Shown here: positions 15,413-17,022 of the stretch, one piece after another | How the letters are laid out: the number at the start of each line of letters is the position of its first letter | How positions within the stretch are numbered: the stretch's first letter is position 1 | NCBI GenBank assembly: GCA_018110855.1 | Contig: JAGBFZ010000368.1 | Span: forward strand, 1 to 17,022 | Length of the DNA: 17,022 nucleotides | From: Oscillospiraceae bacterium | GTDB taxonomy: Bacteria > Bacillota > Clostridia > Oscillospirales > Ruminococcaceae | Direction of reading: 5' to 3' | The notes under the pieces: model-generated | Database searches by the model: none | What the model was told of the DNA's origin: nothing | The model's input: only the letters and a program-made list of their open reading frames with translations | Made by a program: the position numbers and the translations under genes

Positions 15413-17022
15413 TCATTCCTTGCTTTCGGAGCCGCTGTCCGGGGAGCCGATAGGCTTGACGCTGTCTCTGTACTCGTCAATGACCGCTTTGAGCCTTTCT
15501 GTCAGCTCCTTGGGAGAAATACCCTTGACGGAGGCTGCCGCCTGAGTCTGCTGACCGCCGCCGCCCAGCTTTACCATAAACGGCTGAACACTGAGACCGC
15601 CTGTATCTGTGCCGAAGGAGCGTGCGGAGATGATGGCAGCAGGGTCGCCATCCTTGTCGATTCCCGGATAAGCCGCAAAGCTTGCCTGAACGTCTCTGGT
15701 GTTGAGGAGCTGATCTGCAGCCTGAGCAGCAATGACGCTGATGTTTGGATATTTTTCCTCAATATAGGTGATAACGCATTTTTTGTAAATCTCAGCATTT
15801 TCGATAAACTTCGACCTGAGAATATTATCCTCAAGGGAGTTTGCAAAAAGCTTTTTGACTGAAAATGGGTCAGCATCAAGTGATTTGAGATAAGCCGCCG
15901 CCTCATAGGTCCTTGTCCTTGTCTTGATAACAAAATCCTTTGTATCAAGAGTAATTCCCGCAAGGAGACCGTCAGCGAAGAAGCGGGGGAGCTTTTTGTC
16001 CAGCGGGAGGAACTGAATGATCTCGGTAACGATCTCGCTGGCAGAAGAAGCCTTGTTGTCAACACGCTTGTTAAGAGCGTTGTCAATAATGTTTCTTTCC
16101 TCCATATGGTGATCTATATAAACCACCTTCTCAGCCTTTTCATAGATGGCAATGCTGTCAAGCTGAGCCTTGTTGCTGACATCCGTGATGATAAGGAGAG
16201 TGTTTTCAGTCATGCGGGAAAGAGCCTCTTCCTCCGAGATAAAAAGCTCCTTGTACTCATCAATAATAATTGAATCGTCCTCGGAAGGAAGATTGGAATC
16301 TATTCTGGGCTGAAGCCGCTTGATCACGGACATTGCCTGAGTGGTGTTCTTGTTCACGAAAACATGAGACCTGAAGCCCATAGCTCTTATCGCACCGCAA
16401 AGACCCGAAGCTGAACCCACAGCATCCATATCGCTTCTTGCATGACCCATGAGAAGGACAATATCCGAGCCTGAGATAAGATCATAGAGATTGTTGCTGA
16501 AAACTCTGTTTCTTGTTTTGTCGTTATCCTCGATCCTTTCGGACTGACCGCCGAAGAAATTGTATTTCGAGTCTATCCTGCTGTACTTGACAGCGATCTG
16601 ATCGCCGCCTCGTCTCTGAGTCATTTCCAGAGCGCTGCGTGCGATCTCCTCGCTTTCTCTCAGGTTTGCGCCGCCTCTGCCGATGCCCATAGAAAGGGTA
16701 ACTGGAAAGCGGTCCGAAACGGTAATTTTGTGTATCTCGTTAATGAAGGAGTTAAATTTCTCCTCCATCATAGCTCTTATCTCCTTTTCGCTGATAATAG
16801 CGAAATAGCGGTCGTCGGATATTTTTTTAAGGATACCGTTGTGCTTTTCAATAAAGGTCTCAGTCAGCTTGTCTATCTGAGCAGTAACGAGAGCCTTGTC
16901 CGAATCAGCAGCCTTGTAAAAAAGCTCGTCAAAGTTGTCGATAAGAATAATTGCAGCATAATTTCTGTTATCCTCAGCCTCATCCTTGAGCGAAAGAAGC
17001 TCTCTCATATCCCGAAAGCTCA
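15413..17022 (-). CDS. gdpP: Cyclic-di-AMP phosphodiesterase GdpP (5' end beyond the window)
   Basis: It hydrolyses c-di-AMP to pApA and so controls osmotic and cell-wall homeostasis. The frame is open to the window edge at 17022, with SFRDM before the first in-window ATG at 17008, so that ATG is internal. The N-terminal membrane segments and PAS domain lie outside. Visible parts, numbered from 17008, are a degenerate GGDEF domain (about 15-145, with FPVTLSMGIG at 101-110), the DHH phosphoesterase domain with GHARSDMDAVGSA (His189, Asp193, Asp195), Asp276, and the DHH triad (299-301), and the DHHA1 domain with its GGGGQQTQAA motif. All expected metal ligands of the DHH site are present. It is the first visible gene of the minus-strand cluster, 4 nt from the next. 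Confidence 0.96.
   Translation of the reverse strand, partial: SFRDMRELLSLKDEAEDNRNYAAIILIDNFDELFYKAADSDKALVTAQIDKLTETFIEKHNGILKKISDDRYFAIISEKEIRAMMEEKFNSFINEIHKITVSDRFPVTLSMGIGRGGANLRESEEIARSALEMTQRRGGDQIAVKYSRIDSKYNFFGGQSERIEDNDKTRNRVFSNNLYDLISGSDIVLLMGHARSDMDAVGSASGLCGAIRAMGFRSHVFVNKNTTQAMSVIKRLQPRIDSNLPSEDDSIIIDEYKELFISEEEALSRMTENTLLIITDVSNKAQLDSIAIYEKAEKVVYIDHHMEERNIIDNALNKRVDNKASSASEIVTEIIQFLPLDKKLPRFFADGLLAGITLDTKDFVIKTRTRTYEAAAYLKSLDADPFSVKKLFANSLEDNILRSKFIENAEIYKKCVITYIEEKYPNISVIAAQAADQLLNTRDVQASFAAYPGIDKDGDPAAIISARSFGTDTGGLSVQPFMVKLGGGGQQTQAAASVKGISPKELTERLKAVIDEYRDSVKPIGSPDSGSESKE

Noticed and set aside
14644..15480. Longer start (15480) for the SUFU-domain gene
   Set aside because: The extra 24 residues overlap gdpP, are low-complexity and unlike the family; the ATG at 15408 has its own ribosome binding site.

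Overview
The window (about 17 kb, moderate GC) looks like chromosome from an anaerobic, fermentative Firmicute, most likely Ruminococcus or a close relative (Oscillospiraceae/Ruminococcaceae). I infer this from a pyruvate formate-lyase locus, the Firmicute neighbourhoods gdpP-rplI-dnaB and tilS-hpt-ftsH, strong AGGAGG-type ribosome binding sites, and consensus TTGACA/TATAAT promoters. The genus is inference. No mobile element, CRISPR array, tRNA or rRNA was seen.

Layout. (1) Positions 1-289 are non-coding and hold a near-perfect sigma-A-type promoter. (2) 290-5068 (+) encodes a 1592-residue cytosolic protein of unknown function: an unrecognised N-terminal region, about 15 tandem 51-residue helical repeats, a possible PH-like domain, a charged coiled coil, a Pro/Lys/Ala linker built of 45-bp repeats, and a C-terminal zinc ribbon. 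It ends at a terminator. (3) 5069-5486 has no convincing gene but holds the pfl promoter and a leader of about 270 nt. The leader contains an early terminator-like hairpin and, just before the ribosome binding site, two head-to-tail 36-nt hairpin units whose differences preserve base pairing. (4) 5487-8766 (+) is the pfl locus. Pyruvate formate-lyase is made as two proteins: a 696-residue core with the Cys-Cys site but no glycyl radical loop, and an 80-residue glycyl radical protein. They are separated by 166 nt containing a strong hairpin and a possible extended -10 promoter. The activase gene pflA follows 12 nt downstream of the small gene. (5) At about 8771-8842 two terminators lie back to back between convergent operons. 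(6) 8847-17022 (-) is one compact seven-gene cluster, transcribed gdpP (5' end outside the window), SUFU-domain gene, rplI, dnaB, tilS, hpt, ftsH.

How the genes work together. The pfl locus converts pyruvate plus CoA to formate plus acetyl-CoA. PflA would install the radical on the small subunit, which must then dock into the core. The minus-strand cluster groups housekeeping functions: c-di-AMP breakdown, ribosomal protein L9, replicative helicase, tRNA-Ile lysidine synthesis, purine salvage and membrane proteolysis.

The most noteworthy items are the two-part PFL with its extra CPTC tail, the tandem covarying hairpins in the pfl leader, the repeat/zinc-ribbon giant protein, and the SUFU-domain gene placed between gdpP and rplI.
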